From assembly GCF_016495405.1 (NCBI RefSeq), contig NZ_CP044522.1, positions 3,643,638 through 3,707,637 of the forward strand: a stretch of 64,000 nt of DNA, given 5' to 3'. Positions 16,481-25,533 of this stretch are shown one piece after another. The DNA is from Cobetia sp. cqz5-12 (GTDB taxonomy: Bacteria; Pseudomonadota; Gammaproteobacteria; Pseudomonadales; Halomonadaceae). The translations under genes were made by a program, and so were the position numbers. Below the pieces are notes generated by a model. The model made no database searches. It worked only from the letters and a program-made list of their open reading frames with translations, and was not told where the DNA came from. How positions within the stretch are numbered: position 1 is the first letter of the stretch; each line of letters begins with the position of its first letter.

Positions 16481-18556
16481 TCAGCGCCGTGTTGCCAGCT
16501 CCATCAGCAGGGCCATCAGCCGCTGCTTCTCTTCTGCCGACAACTTCTCGCCACGCTTTTCCTTGGCCAGCAAGGCCTGATATTCCGCTTCCGGCGTGGT
16601 GCGCGCCTGCTGATGCTGGCAATGCTCCACCAGCCCCTTCAGCTCTTCGCTGCGCACGTCACGCGGAATCAGCAATTCACGGGCTGCCAGCTGCTCAAGT
16701 CTCGGTCCCTGTGCGGTGCCGAGGAAGTGCGCCAACAGCACCTGTGGCGAACGATACTGCCCCGCCTTCAAGAGACGCACCACATCGTTCAACAGCTGCG
16801 CATCCTCGCTGTCGGCCGGCTCGCCCGCTCCTTCGATCCACTCATTGGCGTCAGGTAGCTCGGCGACCAGCTGCGGCTCGTGCACCAGAAGATGCAACAG
16901 GCGCGTCAGCATGCTGACCGAGTTGCGCTTCTGGGACCTGGCCGGCGTCGCGCGCGAAGCTTGAGCGCCCTGGCCCGCAGACATCTCGCCGTGCGACTGC
17001 CAGTCATCCGGCTGCCAGCCATCGGACTCGCTGTCGCCGAAGCCGGCATCTGCCATCGCCTCCAGCGACGACCACTCATCCTGTGCGTCGCTCAACGTCG
17101 CGCCGTCCTGAGGACTGGCAGCGGGCGCTGAGCGCGGCGCGCCGGGCTGACGTTGTTGCTGTTGCAAATGCTGCGGTTGCTGACGTAGCTGCTGGTGCTG
17201 ACGCAGCCGAGCCTGCTGGGCTTCACGCGCCGCGGCGCGCTCGACCAGCATGGCATCCAGCCGTTCACGCTCCAGACCACTGCGCCGCTCCAGCTCCTTG
17301 AGCAGCAGCGAGCGCAGCACCCCTTCGGGCACGCGCGAGATCCACTCCAGCGCCTGGGTCACGAATCGCTCAAGCTGCTCCATGCGCTTGAGGTCACGTC
17401 CTTCCGCGGCCTGTTCGAACAGGAACTCGGAGAGCCCGGAGGCGCAGGTGACACGCCTCTCGAATGCCTCCTGACCCTCGCTGCGTACCAGGGAATCCGG
17501 GTCCTCGCCTTCGGGCAGGAACAGGAAGCGCGCCTGACGTCCATCGATCATGACCTCGAGCACGGTCTCCAGCGCGCGACGCGCCGCCTGCCGACCGGCC
17601 TTGTCGCCGTCGAAGCAGAACACCACCTCATCGACCAGGCGATAGAGGCGCTTGAGGTGCTCCTCACTGGTCGCGGTGCCCAGGGTCGCGCAGGCATTGC
17701 GAATGCCGTACTGCGCCAGCGCCACCACGTCCATGTAGCCTTCGACGATCAGCATGCGTTCCAGCTTGCGATTCGCCTCACGGGCTTCATACAGACCGTA
17801 GAGCTCGCGCCCCTTGTGGAAGACGGGAGTCTCGGGAGAATTCAGGTATTTGGGCTTGGCATCGCCCATCACGCGACCACCGAAGGCGATGGTGCGGCCT
17901 TTCCAGTCACGGATCGGGAACATCACGCGATCGCGGAAGCGGTCATAGCGGCGACCGCTTTCCTCGTGGTGAATCAGCAGACCGTATTCGATCTGCACAT
18001 CCTCGCTGACACCCAGCTTGCTCAGGTGATGCTTGAGATGCTCCCAGCCTTCCGGCGCGAAGCCGATGCCGAAATCACGCATGACCTCGCGCGACAGACC
18101 CCGCCCTTCCAGATACTCACGCGCCGGCTGCGCGGCCGGTTCCGTCAGGCGCTGACGATAGAAGTCCGCGGCCGCCTCGAGCAGATTGACGCCTTCTTCG
18201 CGGGCCTGCTCACGACGCTGCCGCTCACGGCGCTCGTGCGGACTCTGGTTGCCGCCTTCGCGCGGCACTTCAAGCGCCAGCCGCGAGGCCAACTGCTCGA
18301 CGGCCTCGGGGAACGGCAAGCGATCGAATTCCATCAGGAACTTGAGGGCACTGCCGCTCGCCCCGCACCCGAAGCAGTGATAGAACTGCTTGTCCGGGAT
18401 GACGTTGAACGAGGGAGAGTTTTCCTGATGGAACGGGCAGAGGCCGACATAACTCTTGCCGGCCTTCTTCAGCTGGACGCGCTCACCCACCACCTCGACC
18501 ACATCGGTGCGGGCCAGCAGATCGTCAATGAAGCCTTGAGGGATGAGACCAGCCAT
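16481..18556 (-). CDS. dnaG: DNA primase
   Basis: 691-residue primase that makes RNA primers at the replication fork. The N-terminal CHC2 zinc domain is visible (CPFHQENSPSF, then YHCFGCGASG), followed by the catalytic core and TOPRIM domain (LIVEGYMDVVAL; CFDGDKAGRQAA). A Gln-rich linker (about residues 440-475, with runs of QQQ) joins it to a C-terminal DnaB-binding domain. At 691 residues it is about 110 longer than E. coli DnaG, owing to that linker. Middle gene of the macromolecular-synthesis operon. Confidence 0.96.
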   Translation of the reverse strand: MAGLIPQGFIDDLLARTDVVEVVGERVQLKKAGKSYVGLCPFHQENSPSFNVIPDKQFYHCFGCGASGSALKFLMEFDRLPFPEAVEQLASRLALEVPREGGNQSPHERRERQRREQAREEGVNLLEAAADFYRQRLTEPAAQPAREYLEGRGLSREVMRDFGIGFAPEGWEHLKHHLSKLGVSEDVQIEYGLLIHHEESGRRYDRFRDRVMFPIRDWKGRTIAFGGRVMGDAKPKYLNSPETPVFHKGRELYGLYEAREANRKLERMLIVEGYMDVVALAQYGIRNACATLGTATSEEHLKRLYRLVDEVVFCFDGDKAGRQAARRALETVLEVMIDGRQARFLFLPEGEDPDSLVRSEGQEAFERRVTCASGLSEFLFEQAAEGRDLKRMEQLERFVTQALEWISRVPEGVLRSLLLKELERRSGLERERLDAMLVERAAAREAQQARLRQHQQLRQQPQHLQQQQRQPGAPRSAPAASPQDGATLSDAQDEWSSLEAMADAGFGDSESDGWQPDDWQSHGEMSAGQGAQASRATPARSQKRNSVSMLTRLLHLLVHEPQLVAELPDANEWIEGAGEPADSEDAQLLNDVVRLLKAGQYRSPQVLLAHFLGTAQGPRLEQLAARELLIPRDVRSEELKGLVEHCQHQQARTTPEAEYQALLAKEKRGEKLSAEEKQRLMALLMELATRR

Positions 18557-18706
18557 GATTCGCCAGAAGTCGTGGAAAAACGGACTGACCGCAAGATAGT
18601 GTCGGCTCAGTGGAGTGAGCGGCTACCTTCGGGTCAGGCCATTCCTCGAGTTAGCGACATGTGCCAGGCAACGGCACACGGCTCGAGAACAAACGGACCA
18701 CTAGAG

Positions 18707-18741
18707 ACAAAAACAAGCGGCCACCGTGAGGCAGCCGCTTG
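18707..18741 (-). terminator. Intra-operon terminator between rpsU and dnaG
   Basis: CAAGCGGC and GCCGCTTG (18714-18741) form an 8-bp stem followed on the minus strand by T-rich bases. The E. coli macromolecular-synthesis operon has a terminator at the same place, which makes rpsU expression exceed that of dnaG. Confidence 0.8.
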
Positions 18742-18784
18742 GTGTCCTTCCAGAGAGCAGAATATCACTCCCCAAAAGTACGGA

Positions 18785-19000
18785 TCAGTAGAGACGCTCG
18801 AAACGCTTGCGCTCACGCTGAACCTTCTTGGCGTGGCGCTTTACAGCGGCCGCCTGCTGACGCTTGCGAACAGCTGTCGGCTTCTCGTAGTGCTCACGAC
18901 GACGCACTTCGGAAAGAACACCGGCTTTTTCGCAGGAGCGCTTGAAACGGCGCAGGGCGACGTCGAACGGCTCGTTGTCACGTACTTTAACTGAAGGCAT
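18785..19000 (-). CDS. rpsU: 30S ribosomal protein bS21
   Basis: 71-residue, strongly basic protein ([20 protein letters not shown]...), the exact usual length of bS21, which sits on the 30S platform near the anti-Shine-Dalgarno region and aids initiation. The start at 19000 has AGGTGAG upstream. It is the first gene of the rpsU-dnaG-rpoD operon and diverges from tsaD, as in most gammaproteobacteria. Confidence 0.98.
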   Translation of the reverse strand: MPSVKVRDNEPFDVALRRFKRSCEKAGVLSEVRRREHYEKPTAVRKRQQAAAVKRHAKKVQRERKRFERLY

Positions 19001-19230
19001 TAAACACTCACCTACCTTGAGATCATGAGTTCGGTTTGAACGCACATCCGGTGCAGCCACTCCTCAGGAGCCACCAGCCAGCGACGGTAAACCGCCACCT
19101 GCAGGTCGATCCAGCATCAATCAGTCGCCTGCGACACCACCGGTGAGGGTAGCCGTCGCTGGCTGGAATCATGATTCGGGGAGCTTTTGCGGGGTGGTCG
19201 GATGCACGACCCAGTCTTGCAGAGTGCCAT

Positions 19231-19259
19231 ATTCTAGACACCCGCCCCCGGCTTTGCAA
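19231..19259 (-). promoter_or_regulatory. Sigma-70 promoter of the rpsU-dnaG-rpoD operon
   Basis: On the minus strand TTGCAA (19254-19259), a 17-base spacer and TAGAAT (19231-19236) lie about 230 bases before rpsU. The rest of the 425-bp rpsU-tsaD gap holds no other gene; I see no clear tsaD promoter. Confidence 0.6.
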
Positions 19260-19425
19260 ACGCGGAAACCGGAAATCCTCTCTCCCTCAACGCCAGCTGG
19301 CGCGACACCCGTGCTCACAGCCAGTAGAATGTCGCGCATTCACGGCACACACGCCTCTCGGGCTCGCTCAGGCAGCCTCGCTGGCCGTGCCGCCCTCTAC
19401 TTCTGATATTTCCTGAGAGTCAGCC

Positions 19426-20466
19426 ATGCGTGTGCTCGGCATCGAGACTTCCTGCGACGAGACCGGCGTCGCCATCTACGACACGGACCAGGGCCTGCTT
19501 GCAGATGCCCTCTACAGCCAGATCGCCATGCACGCCGAGTTCGGCGGCGTGGTGCCGGAACTGGCGTCGCGTGATCACACTCGCAAGCTGCTGCCGCTGA
19601 TCCAGCAGGTCATGGACGAAGCACAGCTGAAGGCCACTGACATCGATGCCATCACCTATACCGCAGGCCCGGGCCTGGTCGGCGCGCTGATGGTTGGCGC
19701 GTCCACCGCACACGGGCTCGCCAAGGCTTGGCAGGTACCGGTGCTCGGCGTCCACCACATGGAAGGCCACCTGCTGGCACCGATGTTGGAAGACGATGCA
19801 CCGGAATTTCCCTTTGTGGCGCTGCTGGTCTCCGGTGGACACACCCAGCTGGTCGCGGTGCGCGGACTGGGCGAATACGAGCTGCTCGGCGAGTCCGTGG
19901 ATGACGCGGCCGGCGAAGCCTTCGACAAGGCCGCCAAGATGCTGGAACTGCCTTATCCCGGCGGCCCGCAGGTCGCGAAGCTGGCCGAACAGGGCGACCC
20001 AGGGCGCTATCGCTTCCCGCGCCCGATGACGGACCGCCCGGGCCTCGACTTCAGCTTTTCCGGTCTCAAGACCCACACCATGGTCACGCTCAAGAAGGCC
20101 AAGGCCGCGGATGACCTGGATGAGCAGCACTGCGCCGATATCGCACGCGCCTTCGAGGAAGCCGTGGTCGACACCCTGGTCATCAAGTGTCGTCGCGCGC
20201 TGGACCAGACAGGCCTCAAGCGCCTGGTCGTCGCCGGCGGGGTGAGTGCCAACACCCGCCTGCGTGAGCGCCTGAGCCATGAGCTGACCAAGCGCAATGC
20301 CCGCGCCTACTACCCGCGCGGCCGCTTCTGCACCGACAACGGTGCGATGATCGCCTACGTGGGCGCGCAACGCCTGAATGCCGGCGAGCAGGACACTGGC
20401 CCGATGAAGGCCGTGCCGCGCTGGCCGTTGGACAGCCTGGCGGCTCCGAGCACAGCGCAGGACTGA
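19426..20466 (+). CDS. tsaD: tRNA N6-adenosine threonylcarbamoyltransferase TsaD
   Basis: 346-residue ASKHA-fold enzyme that, with TsaB and TsaE, transfers threonylcarbamoyl to A37 of ANN-decoding tRNAs. The metal-binding HxxxH is His111-x3-His115, the same positions as in E. coli. Nucleotide-binding segments ([40 protein letters not shown]) are present. It diverges from rpsU. An 18-bp tandem repeat and a hairpin follow the stop. Confidence 0.97.
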   Translation: MRVLGIETSCDETGVAIYDTDQGLLADALYSQIAMHAEFGGVVPELASRDHTRKLLPLIQQVMDEAQLKATDIDAITYTAGPGLVGALMVGASTAHGLAKAWQVPVLGVHHMEGHLLAPMLEDDAPEFPFVALLVSGGHTQLVAVRGLGEYELLGESVDDAAGEAFDKAAKMLELPYPGGPQVAKLAEQGDPGRYRFPRPMTDRPGLDFSFSGLKTHTMVTLKKAKAADDLDEQHCADIARAFEEAVVDTLVIKCRRALDQTGLKRLVVAGGVSANTRLRERLSHELTKRNARAYYPRGRFCTDNGAMIAYVGAQRLNAGEQDTGPMKAVPRWPLDSLAAPSTAQD

Positions 20467-20474
20467 GGCTAAGT

Positions 20475-20546
20475 CCTGCCAGACCCCAGTGCCCTGCCAG
20501 ACCCCAGTGCCCTGCCAGACGCCAGTGCCCTGCCAGACGCCAGTGC
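20475..20546. repeat. 18-bp tandem repeat, four copies
   Basis: Four contiguous 18-base units, CCTGCCAGACCCCAGTGC twice and the same with GCC for CCC twice, begin 9 bases after the tsaD stop. They run straight into a terminator hairpin whose left arm (CCTGCC) looks like the start of a fifth copy. Confidence 0.9.
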
Positions 20547-20580
20547 CCTGCCGATGAGAGTCGGCAGGGCGTTGTCGTTG
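20545..20580 (+). terminator. Terminator hairpin after tsaD
   Basis: GCCCTGCCGA and TCGGCAGGGC form a 10-bp stem with a 6-base loop, followed by GTTGTCGTTG, a weak T-tract. It lies between convergent tsaD and folK and may serve tsaD. Confidence 0.7.
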
Positions 20581-20638
20581 AGGAGCCGGTCATACTCACC
20601 GCCGGTCACTGACACCGGCAACGTGGTGTCTGATGGCG

Positions 20639-21178
20639 TCAGACCGTGGCACCAGCGCGCGAGATCATGCGGCAACGCCAGCTGAAGTCCACCGGCCACA
20701 ACGGCTGCTGTTCGGCACGCCCGGCGGCCACGAACGCCTTCCACAGCGAGGCGTAATCCTCGCCGGTGACGGGGTGGCGCTCCTCGCCGAACGACTCGGC
20801 CAGCGGCAGCAGCACGAAGGCATTGCGATCGACCTCATCGCGCGGCAGCATCACGCCATCGACCTCTCCGGTCAGGGTACCGACGGTCAGCAGGTCCAGA
20901 TCCAGGGTGCGCGGGCTGAACTTGGCGCTGTTCTTGAGGCGACCATTGGCCAGCTCGAGTTGTTTGCACCAGGCCTGCAATTCGCCGACGCTCCAGTCAC
21001 TCTCGAAACCTGCGACCAGATTGAGGAAGTTGCGCCCGTCGACGAAGCCCACCGGCTCGCTCTCGTAGACAGAGGATAGCGTCAGGTTGCCGAAGGTCGC
21101 TTGCAGGGCATCCAGGCAGACCCGTACATGATACTCGCGCTCGATATTGCTACCGATGGAGATCAGTACCAGACTCAT
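20639..21178 (-). CDS. folK: 6-hydroxymethyl-7,8-dihydropterin pyrophosphokinase FolK
   Basis: 179-residue folate enzyme that adds pyrophosphate to 6-hydroxymethyl-dihydropterin before condensation with p-aminobenzoate. The HPPK signature is visible (ISIGSNIE; YESEPVGF; FLNLVAGFES; FSPRTLDLDLLTVG; LPRDEVDRNAFVLLPLAE). The C-terminus extends about 15 residues beyond the usual fold. The ATG overlaps the folB stop by ATGA, a coupled folB-folK pair. Confidence 0.95.
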   Translation of the reverse strand: MSLVLISIGSNIEREYHVRVCLDALQATFGNLTLSSVYESEPVGFVDGRNFLNLVAGFESDWSVGELQAWCKQLELANGRLKNSAKFSPRTLDLDLLTVGTLTGEVDGVMLPRDEVDRNAFVLLPLAESFGEERHPVTGEDYASLWKAFVAAGRAEQQPLWPVDFSWRCRMISRAGATV

Positions 21179-21552
21179 GCCGGCACATCCGAGGCGGTCT
21201 CGAGGCTGCCGCGCACGATGCGAACGCCAACGGCGGCGGCTTCCGGCACGGCACCCGGCTTGCGCACCGTCATGGTCAGCCAGGGAATGCCGAACTCTTC
21301 ACGCAGAAGGGCTGCCAGGCGCTCGGCGAAGGTTTCCACCAGCTCGAAGCGACTCTCTGCGGCGAAGGTCTGGATGCGCGCGCTGATGGCGGCGTAGTCC
21401 AGGGTGTGCGTCAGGTCATCGTCGGCAGCTGCGGCACGAATATCCGTGGCCATTTCCAGATCCATCACCAGACGCTGGCGAATGGTACGCTCCCAGTCAT
21501 AGACACCAATCACGGTTTCCACGGCCAGAGCCTCGATCAGCACACGATCCAC
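21175..21552 (-). CDS. folB: Dihydroneopterin aldolase FolB
   Basis: 125-residue aldolase or epimerase of the folate pathway, upstream of FolK. Conserved segments are IGVYDWERTIRQRLVMDLE and LVETFAERLAALLREEF. The start is a GTG at 21552 (VDRVLIEALAVET), preceded by AGAGGT at 6-7 bases; this gives the usual family length, while the upstream in-frame extension has no ribosome site. It diverges from plsY. Confidence 0.94.
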   Translation of the reverse strand: MDRVLIEALAVETVIGVYDWERTIRQRLVMDLEMATDIRAAAADDDLTHTLDYAAISARIQTFAAESRFELVETFAERLAALLREEFGIPWLTMTVRKPGAVPEAAAVGVRIVRGSLETASDVPA

Positions 21553-21713
21553 GGCGTTACCTCTATGCTTGTCGAATGAACGAATAAAAACGACGCCCAA
21601 GGCCCCGCCATCATGCGACTGATTCTACTGCACCCGGCCCCTGCTTGGCCAAGCTGCCAGCCCCTCTCTCCCTGCCTGTGTGCGACACCTCGGGCTCGCA
21701 GCGAGTCGACATC

Positions 21714-22334
21714 ATGCTGACGGGCCTGATCGAGTGGACCGCGCAACTGGCCACCTGGCAACAGTTGAGCCTGCTGATGGCCGTGGCCTATGCCAGCGGT
21801 TCGGTGCTGGGCGCGGTGTGGATCTGTCAGCGACTGGGGCTGCCCGACCCACGCCTGGCGGGGTCCTTCAATCCGGGCTTCTCCAATGTGCTGCGGCTGC
21901 ATGGCGCACTGCCCGCCGCCCTGGTGCTGGTCTTCGATGCCGCCAAGGGCATGCCGGCACTCTGGCTGGGGCTGGCGCTCTCGCTGCCGCCCTGGGCACT
22001 GGGACTGATCGGGCTGGCCGTGCTGATTGGCCACAGCCTGCCGCTATGGCACCGCGGCCATCGCGGCGGCAAGGCCGTGGCCGCTGCCTTTGGCGTGCTG
22101 CTGATGCTGGCGCCGGGCGTCGCCTTGAGCTGCGCCGCGCTGTGGGTCGGGCTGGCCTGGCGACTGCGTACGGCGGCCATCGCCTCGCTGGTGGCCGGAC
22201 TGGCGGCACCCCTGTTCAGCCTGTGGCTGGCGCCGCAGATGAGCGGCGTGATTCTGGTCTTCGCCAGTCTGATCGTGATTCGTCATGCGCTGAATCTGCG
22301 CCGCCTGAGCGATGGCAGCGAGCCGCGCCTGTAA
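21714..22334 (+). CDS. plsY: Glycerol-3-phosphate acyltransferase PlsY (acyl-phosphate dependent)
   Basis: 206-residue membrane enzyme that acylates sn-glycerol-3-phosphate from acyl-phosphate, the first step of phospholipid synthesis. Five to six hydrophobic segments are present. Motif 1 (SGSVLGA), motif 2 (DPRLAGSFNPGFSNVLRLHG) and motif 3 (HSLPLWHRGHRGGKAVAAAFG) are recognisable, although the usual GSGNxGATN is changed to GSFNPGFSN. A weakly supported ATG is used. It diverges from folB; in Pseudomonas plsY also lies between tsaD and folB. Confidence 0.88.
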   Translation: MLTGLIEWTAQLATWQQLSLLMAVAYASGSVLGAVWICQRLGLPDPRLAGSFNPGFSNVLRLHGALPAALVLVFDAAKGMPALWLGLALSLPPWALGLIGLAVLIGHSLPLWHRGHRGGKAVAAAFGVLLMLAPGVALSCAALWVGLAWRLRTAAIASLVAGLAAPLFSLWLAPQMSGVILVFASLIVIRHALNLRRLSDGSEPRL

Positions 22335-22414
22335 GCACGCTCTGCTCATACGCTGCGTTCTTCTTGAAAAACTACGCTCGCTCTCACAACGCCGCCTTCC
22401 TGCTACCGAGACAC

Positions 22415-22443
22415 AAAAGCCCCGGCGCAGGGCCGGGGCTTTC
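22415..22443. terminator. Bidirectional terminator between plsY and cca
   Basis: AAAAGCCCCGGC and GCCGGGGCTTT flank a 5-base loop, with short T-runs on both strands. It lies between convergent plsY and cca. Confidence 0.8.
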
Positions 22444-22499
22444 GGGGTCATGTACTCGGATCATTTGTTCAGATCAGGTGCTCAGCAGCGGGCAGGTGA

Positions 22500-23744
22500 T
22501 CAATGACTGTGTCCGCAGCCGCAATGAGGCGCGTGCACTTCCGGCATGGCCTGCCATTCGCTCAGCGCCTGCTCGATGGCCTGCTGGCGCTGTTCACTGA
22601 GCGCACGCCCGATCTCCGCCCCTTTCAGGCCCTGTTCGACCAGAGACTGCGGCGACACCGCCGTCGCGGCTTGCCAAGCGGCATTGCCCAACCGTGCCAA
22701 CCCCTTGTCCTCGACGGCCAGCAGGGCCACCAGCACGGACTGGCGTTCGCCACGTCGCCAGGCATCGACACCATCCAGCCAGGCCTTGAGATCGGCTGCG
22801 CTCACACCACCTTCCCGCCGCGAGGCCTCGCTCAATTCCCGGCACAGACGTGCTTGCTGGGCGGCGTCTCGCACGGCGCTGGGCAGGCGCAAGTCCTGCG
22901 CCAAGGCATCGATCTCGTCGCGTGACAGGTGCTCTACCAGGCGCGCCATGCGCCAGCAGATCATCTCCGCCTCATCGACCAGCTGTCGCGGCAGGCGGTC
23001 CAGACGCGCCAGCGCCGCTGCCAGCTGCTCGGCATCGCGGGTCAGCGGCGGCATCAGCACCGTCAGCGCCCCCAGCTCATCGAGCAGCTGGAAGTAGGCC
23101 TCGGGACTGGCCTCGCCCAGCGCCTTCTCGGTCTCCTTCCAGACCCGCTCGGCCACCAGATGCGAGACCTCGCCGCTCTCGACCATGGCGACCATCATCT
23201 GCCGCGTCTCATCCGCGACGGTGAAACCGAGCCCCTGATAGCGCGCCAGAAAGCGTGCCACGCGCAATACGCGCAGCGGGTCTTCGCTGAAGGCGCTCGA
23301 GACGTGACGCAACACGCGCGCCTCGAGATCCGCCAGGCCACCGTAGGGGTCTATCACCTCGCCCTGCCCCGGCGTGCTATCGAGCGGCTCGGCCATGGCA
23401 TTGATGGTCAGGTCGCGACGAATGAGGTCCTCTTCCAGCGTCACATCGGGGCTGGCATGCACGCTGAAGCCTGCATAACCGTGACCGGACTTGCGCTCGG
23501 TACGCGCCAGCGCGTACTCCTCCTGGGTCTGCGGATGCAGGAAGACCGGGAAGTCCCGCCCGACCGGCCGGAAGCCACGCGCCTGCATGTCTTCCACCAT
23601 TGCCCCCACCACCACGAAGTCACATTCGTGCCACGGCCAACCCAGGCGCGCATCACGCACCGCGCCGCCCACGCGATAGACCTCAAGCCCACTCAACAGG
23701 CGGTCACGCGAATCGGTCGGTGAAGAAGGCGTCGTCTGAGTCAT
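22500..23744 (-). CDS. cca: CCA-adding enzyme (tRNA nucleotidyltransferase), HD domain not visible
   Basis: 414-residue class-II nucleotidyltransferase that builds or repairs the CCA end of tRNAs. The head ([13 protein letters not shown]), [21 protein letters not shown] and [16 protein letters not shown] motifs closely follow E. coli CCA. Two oddities: the catalytic DxD is Glu40-Cys41-Asp42 (HECDFVVVG where E. coli has KDRDWVVVG), and the region where E. coli has the CHDLGKG phosphohydrolase motif is shorter and has no HD pair. The C-terminus ends CGCGHSH, metal-binding-like. AAGGA supports the ATG at 23744. Confidence 0.93.
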   Translation of the reverse strand: MTQTTPSSPTDSRDRLLSGLEVYRVGGAVRDARLGWPWHECDFVVVGAMVEDMQARGFRPVGRDFPVFLHPQTQEEYALARTERKSGHGYAGFSVHASPDVTLEEDLIRRDLTINAMAEPLDSTPGQGEVIDPYGGLADLEARVLRHVSSAFSEDPLRVLRVARFLARYQGLGFTVADETRQMMVAMVESGEVSHLVAERVWKETEKALGEASPEAYFQLLDELGALTVLMPPLTRDAEQLAAALARLDRLPRQLVDEAEMICWRMARLVEHLSRDEIDALAQDLRLPSAVRDAAQQARLCRELSEASRREGGVSAADLKAWLDGVDAWRRGERQSVLVALLAVEDKGLARLGNAAWQAATAVSPQSLVEQGLKGAEIGRALSEQRQQAIEQALSEWQAMPEVHAPHCGCGHSH

Positions 23745-23835
23745 GCGAATGTCCTTGCCCTGCGGCACGAGATACAAAGCTGAATGAGGAAAGTGAGGAA
23801 GTACGGCCAGTGGCGGCTGTCACGTGCAGGCGGCG

Positions 23836-24162
23836 TCAGCTACCGCTCTCGACGTCATCGCCATGCGTCAATTGGTACTGGGTAAAGCCACCATCGAGGG
23901 AATAGACCTTCTCGAAGCCCTGCCCCGCCAGCCAGGCGGCGGCCTGCTGGCTGGAATGGCCGTGATAGCAGACCACCACCAGCGGCTTGTCACGCGGGGT
24001 GTCTTCCAGGATGGCACCGGCACTGGCGTTGTCCAGATGACGGCTGCCCGGGATACGCCCCTGCGTGAAGCTGAGAGGATCGCGGATATCGAGTACCACG
24101 AGCGACGGGTCGCGTTGGCGCCAGTCACTGAGGGTTGCGAGATCAAGATGTTCGAAACTCAT
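23836..24162 (-). CDS. glpE: Thiosulfate sulfurtransferase GlpE (single-domain rhodanese)
   Basis: 108 residues, the same length as E. coli GlpE. The active-site loop is Cys65-Tyr-His-Gly-His-Ser-Ser with Cys65 at the E. coli position, and the VVLDIRDPLSFTQGRIPGSRHL rhodanese motif is present. It transfers sulfur from thiosulfate to cyanide or thioredoxin in vitro; its physiological acceptor is unclear. It lies between apaH and cca on the minus strand, as in Pseudomonas. GGAG supports the start. Confidence 0.93.
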   Translation of the reverse strand: MSFEHLDLATLSDWRQRDPSLVVLDIRDPLSFTQGRIPGSRHLDNASAGAILEDTPRDKPLVVVCYHGHSSQQAAAWLAGQGFEKVYSLDGGFTQYQLTHGDDVESGS

Positions 24163-24241
24163 GCGGACTCCGCTTGTTGAGTAAGGGGAAAGGCATTCGC
24201 CAGCGACGGCAGACCTGCTGTCACTGGCGACGGGAGGGCGC

Positions 24242-25081
24242 TCAGCGCGAGGACAGCGCCGGCTCGAAGACGCGCTCTTCCGTCTCGAGATTGAGCGCCG
24301 TCAGGCCACCGCCCCACACGCAGCCGGTGTCCAGCGCCTCGACATCCTGACGCGCCGCCGGTGCCTCGCCTTCCAAAGCAGCCCAGTGGCCGAACAGCAG
24401 GCGCGGCGAATCATCCCAGGCCCCTTCGGGACGCGGGTACTGGAACCAGGGGCGACATCCCTCCGGCGCGCTGTCCAGCCCTTCCTTGGCCGCGAAATCC
24501 AGTCGGCCATCACTGTGCAGAAAGCGCATGCGCGTGAAGACATTGACGATGCAGCGCAGGCGCGGCGTGCCTTCGAGCTCCTCCTGCCAGCGGTCCGGCG
24601 TATTGCCGTACATCTCGCCGAGAAAGCTCCGATAGTCGTCTCCCGCCAGCACGGCGTGCGCTTCGCGGGCATAGCCGGCCGCCTGGTCCAGCGTCCAGCT
24701 CGGCAACACGCCGGCATGGCTCATCACCGTGCGGCGATTGCCGACCAGCGCATCTACCATCAGCGGCTGACGACGCAGCCAGTCCAGCAGCTCGTCGCGA
24801 TCCGCCGCCTCGAGAATCGGCGTCAGCGTATCGGAGCGCTTGTGACGGCTGAAACCTTCCGCCACCGCCAGCAGGTGGAGGTCATGGTTGCCCAGCACCA
24901 CCCGCGCATCATCACCCAGCGACTTGACCAGGCGCAGGCATTCCAGCGAGCCCGGCCCGCGATTGACCAGGTCTCCCGCCAGCCACAGCACATCGCGCCC
25001 CGGCATGAAATCGAGGCGCTGCAACAGCCGTTCGAACTCTTCGTGGCAGCCCTGCAAATCGCCAATCGCCCACTGCGTCAT
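24242..25081 (-). CDS. apaH: Symmetrical bis(5'-nucleosyl)-tetraphosphatase ApaH
   Basis: 279-residue metallophosphatase that hydrolyses Ap4A to two ADP and also decaps NpnN-RNA. Metal-binding motifs GDLQGCHEEF, GDLVNRGPGSLE, LGNHDLH and a late HAGVLP are present. GGGAG upstream of the ATG at 25081 supports this start (MTQWAIGD). It follows apaG after 71 bases in the rsmA-apaG-apaH series. Confidence 0.95.
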   Translation of the reverse strand: MTQWAIGDLQGCHEEFERLLQRLDFMPGRDVLWLAGDLVNRGPGSLECLRLVKSLGDDARVVLGNHDLHLLAVAEGFSRHKRSDTLTPILEAADRDELLDWLRRQPLMVDALVGNRRTVMSHAGVLPSWTLDQAAGYAREAHAVLAGDDYRSFLGEMYGNTPDRWQEELEGTPRLRCIVNVFTRMRFLHSDGRLDFAAKEGLDSAPEGCRPWFQYPRPEGAWDDSPRLLFGHWAALEGEAPAARQDVEALDTGCVWGGGLTALNLETEERVFEPALSSR

Positions 25082-25152
25082 GCCCACTCCCTGACCGCCG
25101 TGGCGGTCTGACTTGCTGTCTTGAATACGAAACACTGCATCACGCGGCCACC

Positions 25153-25533
25153 CTAGTGAACCTGATGCGGCCCGGCGAGCCGGAACGGTGCGATGGCGAC
25201 CTCGAAGGTGCGCGCATGGGTCGCGTCACAGAAGGTATAGGCCCCCTGCATCACACCGACCGGCATGTCGAGCACGGCGCGCGAGGTATAGCGGAAACTC
25301 TCGCCGGGCGCGATCAGCGGCTGTTTGCCGACCACGCCCTTGCCACGTACTTCCTGCTGATCGCCGCTGCCCTGGGTGATCTTCCAGTAGCGCGCCAGCA
25401 GCTGCACGGTCTCATCCGTCCCGTTGTGCACGGTGATGGTGTAGCGGAACACATGTCGGTTCTCGCTCGGACGACTCTCGTCGGCGCAGTACTCGGGTAC
25501 GGCGTCGACACGGATGTCCGCCACGCTACTCAT
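25153..25533 (-). CDS. apaG: ApaG, Fn3-like protein
   Basis: 126-residue beta-sandwich protein of the ApaG (DUF525) family: [45 protein letters not shown] and GVMQGAYTF are the family blocks. Its molecular role is unsettled. The start overlaps the rsmA stop by ATGA without its own ribosome site, so it is probably translated by coupling. Confidence 0.95.
   Translation of the reverse strand: MSSVADIRVDAVPEYCADESRPSENRHVFRYTITVHNGTDETVQLLARYWKITQGSGDQQEVRGKGVVGKQPLIAPGESFRYTSRAVLDMPVGVMQGAYTFCDATHARTFEVAIAPFRLAGPHQVH

Noticed and set aside
17195..18994. Long plus-strand frame antisense to dnaG and rpsU
   Set aside because: It crosses two certain genes and a terminator and has no recognisable domain.
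20475..20546. Possible CRISPR-like array after tsaD
   Set aside because: Units of 18 bp are contiguous with no unique spacers and no cas genes.
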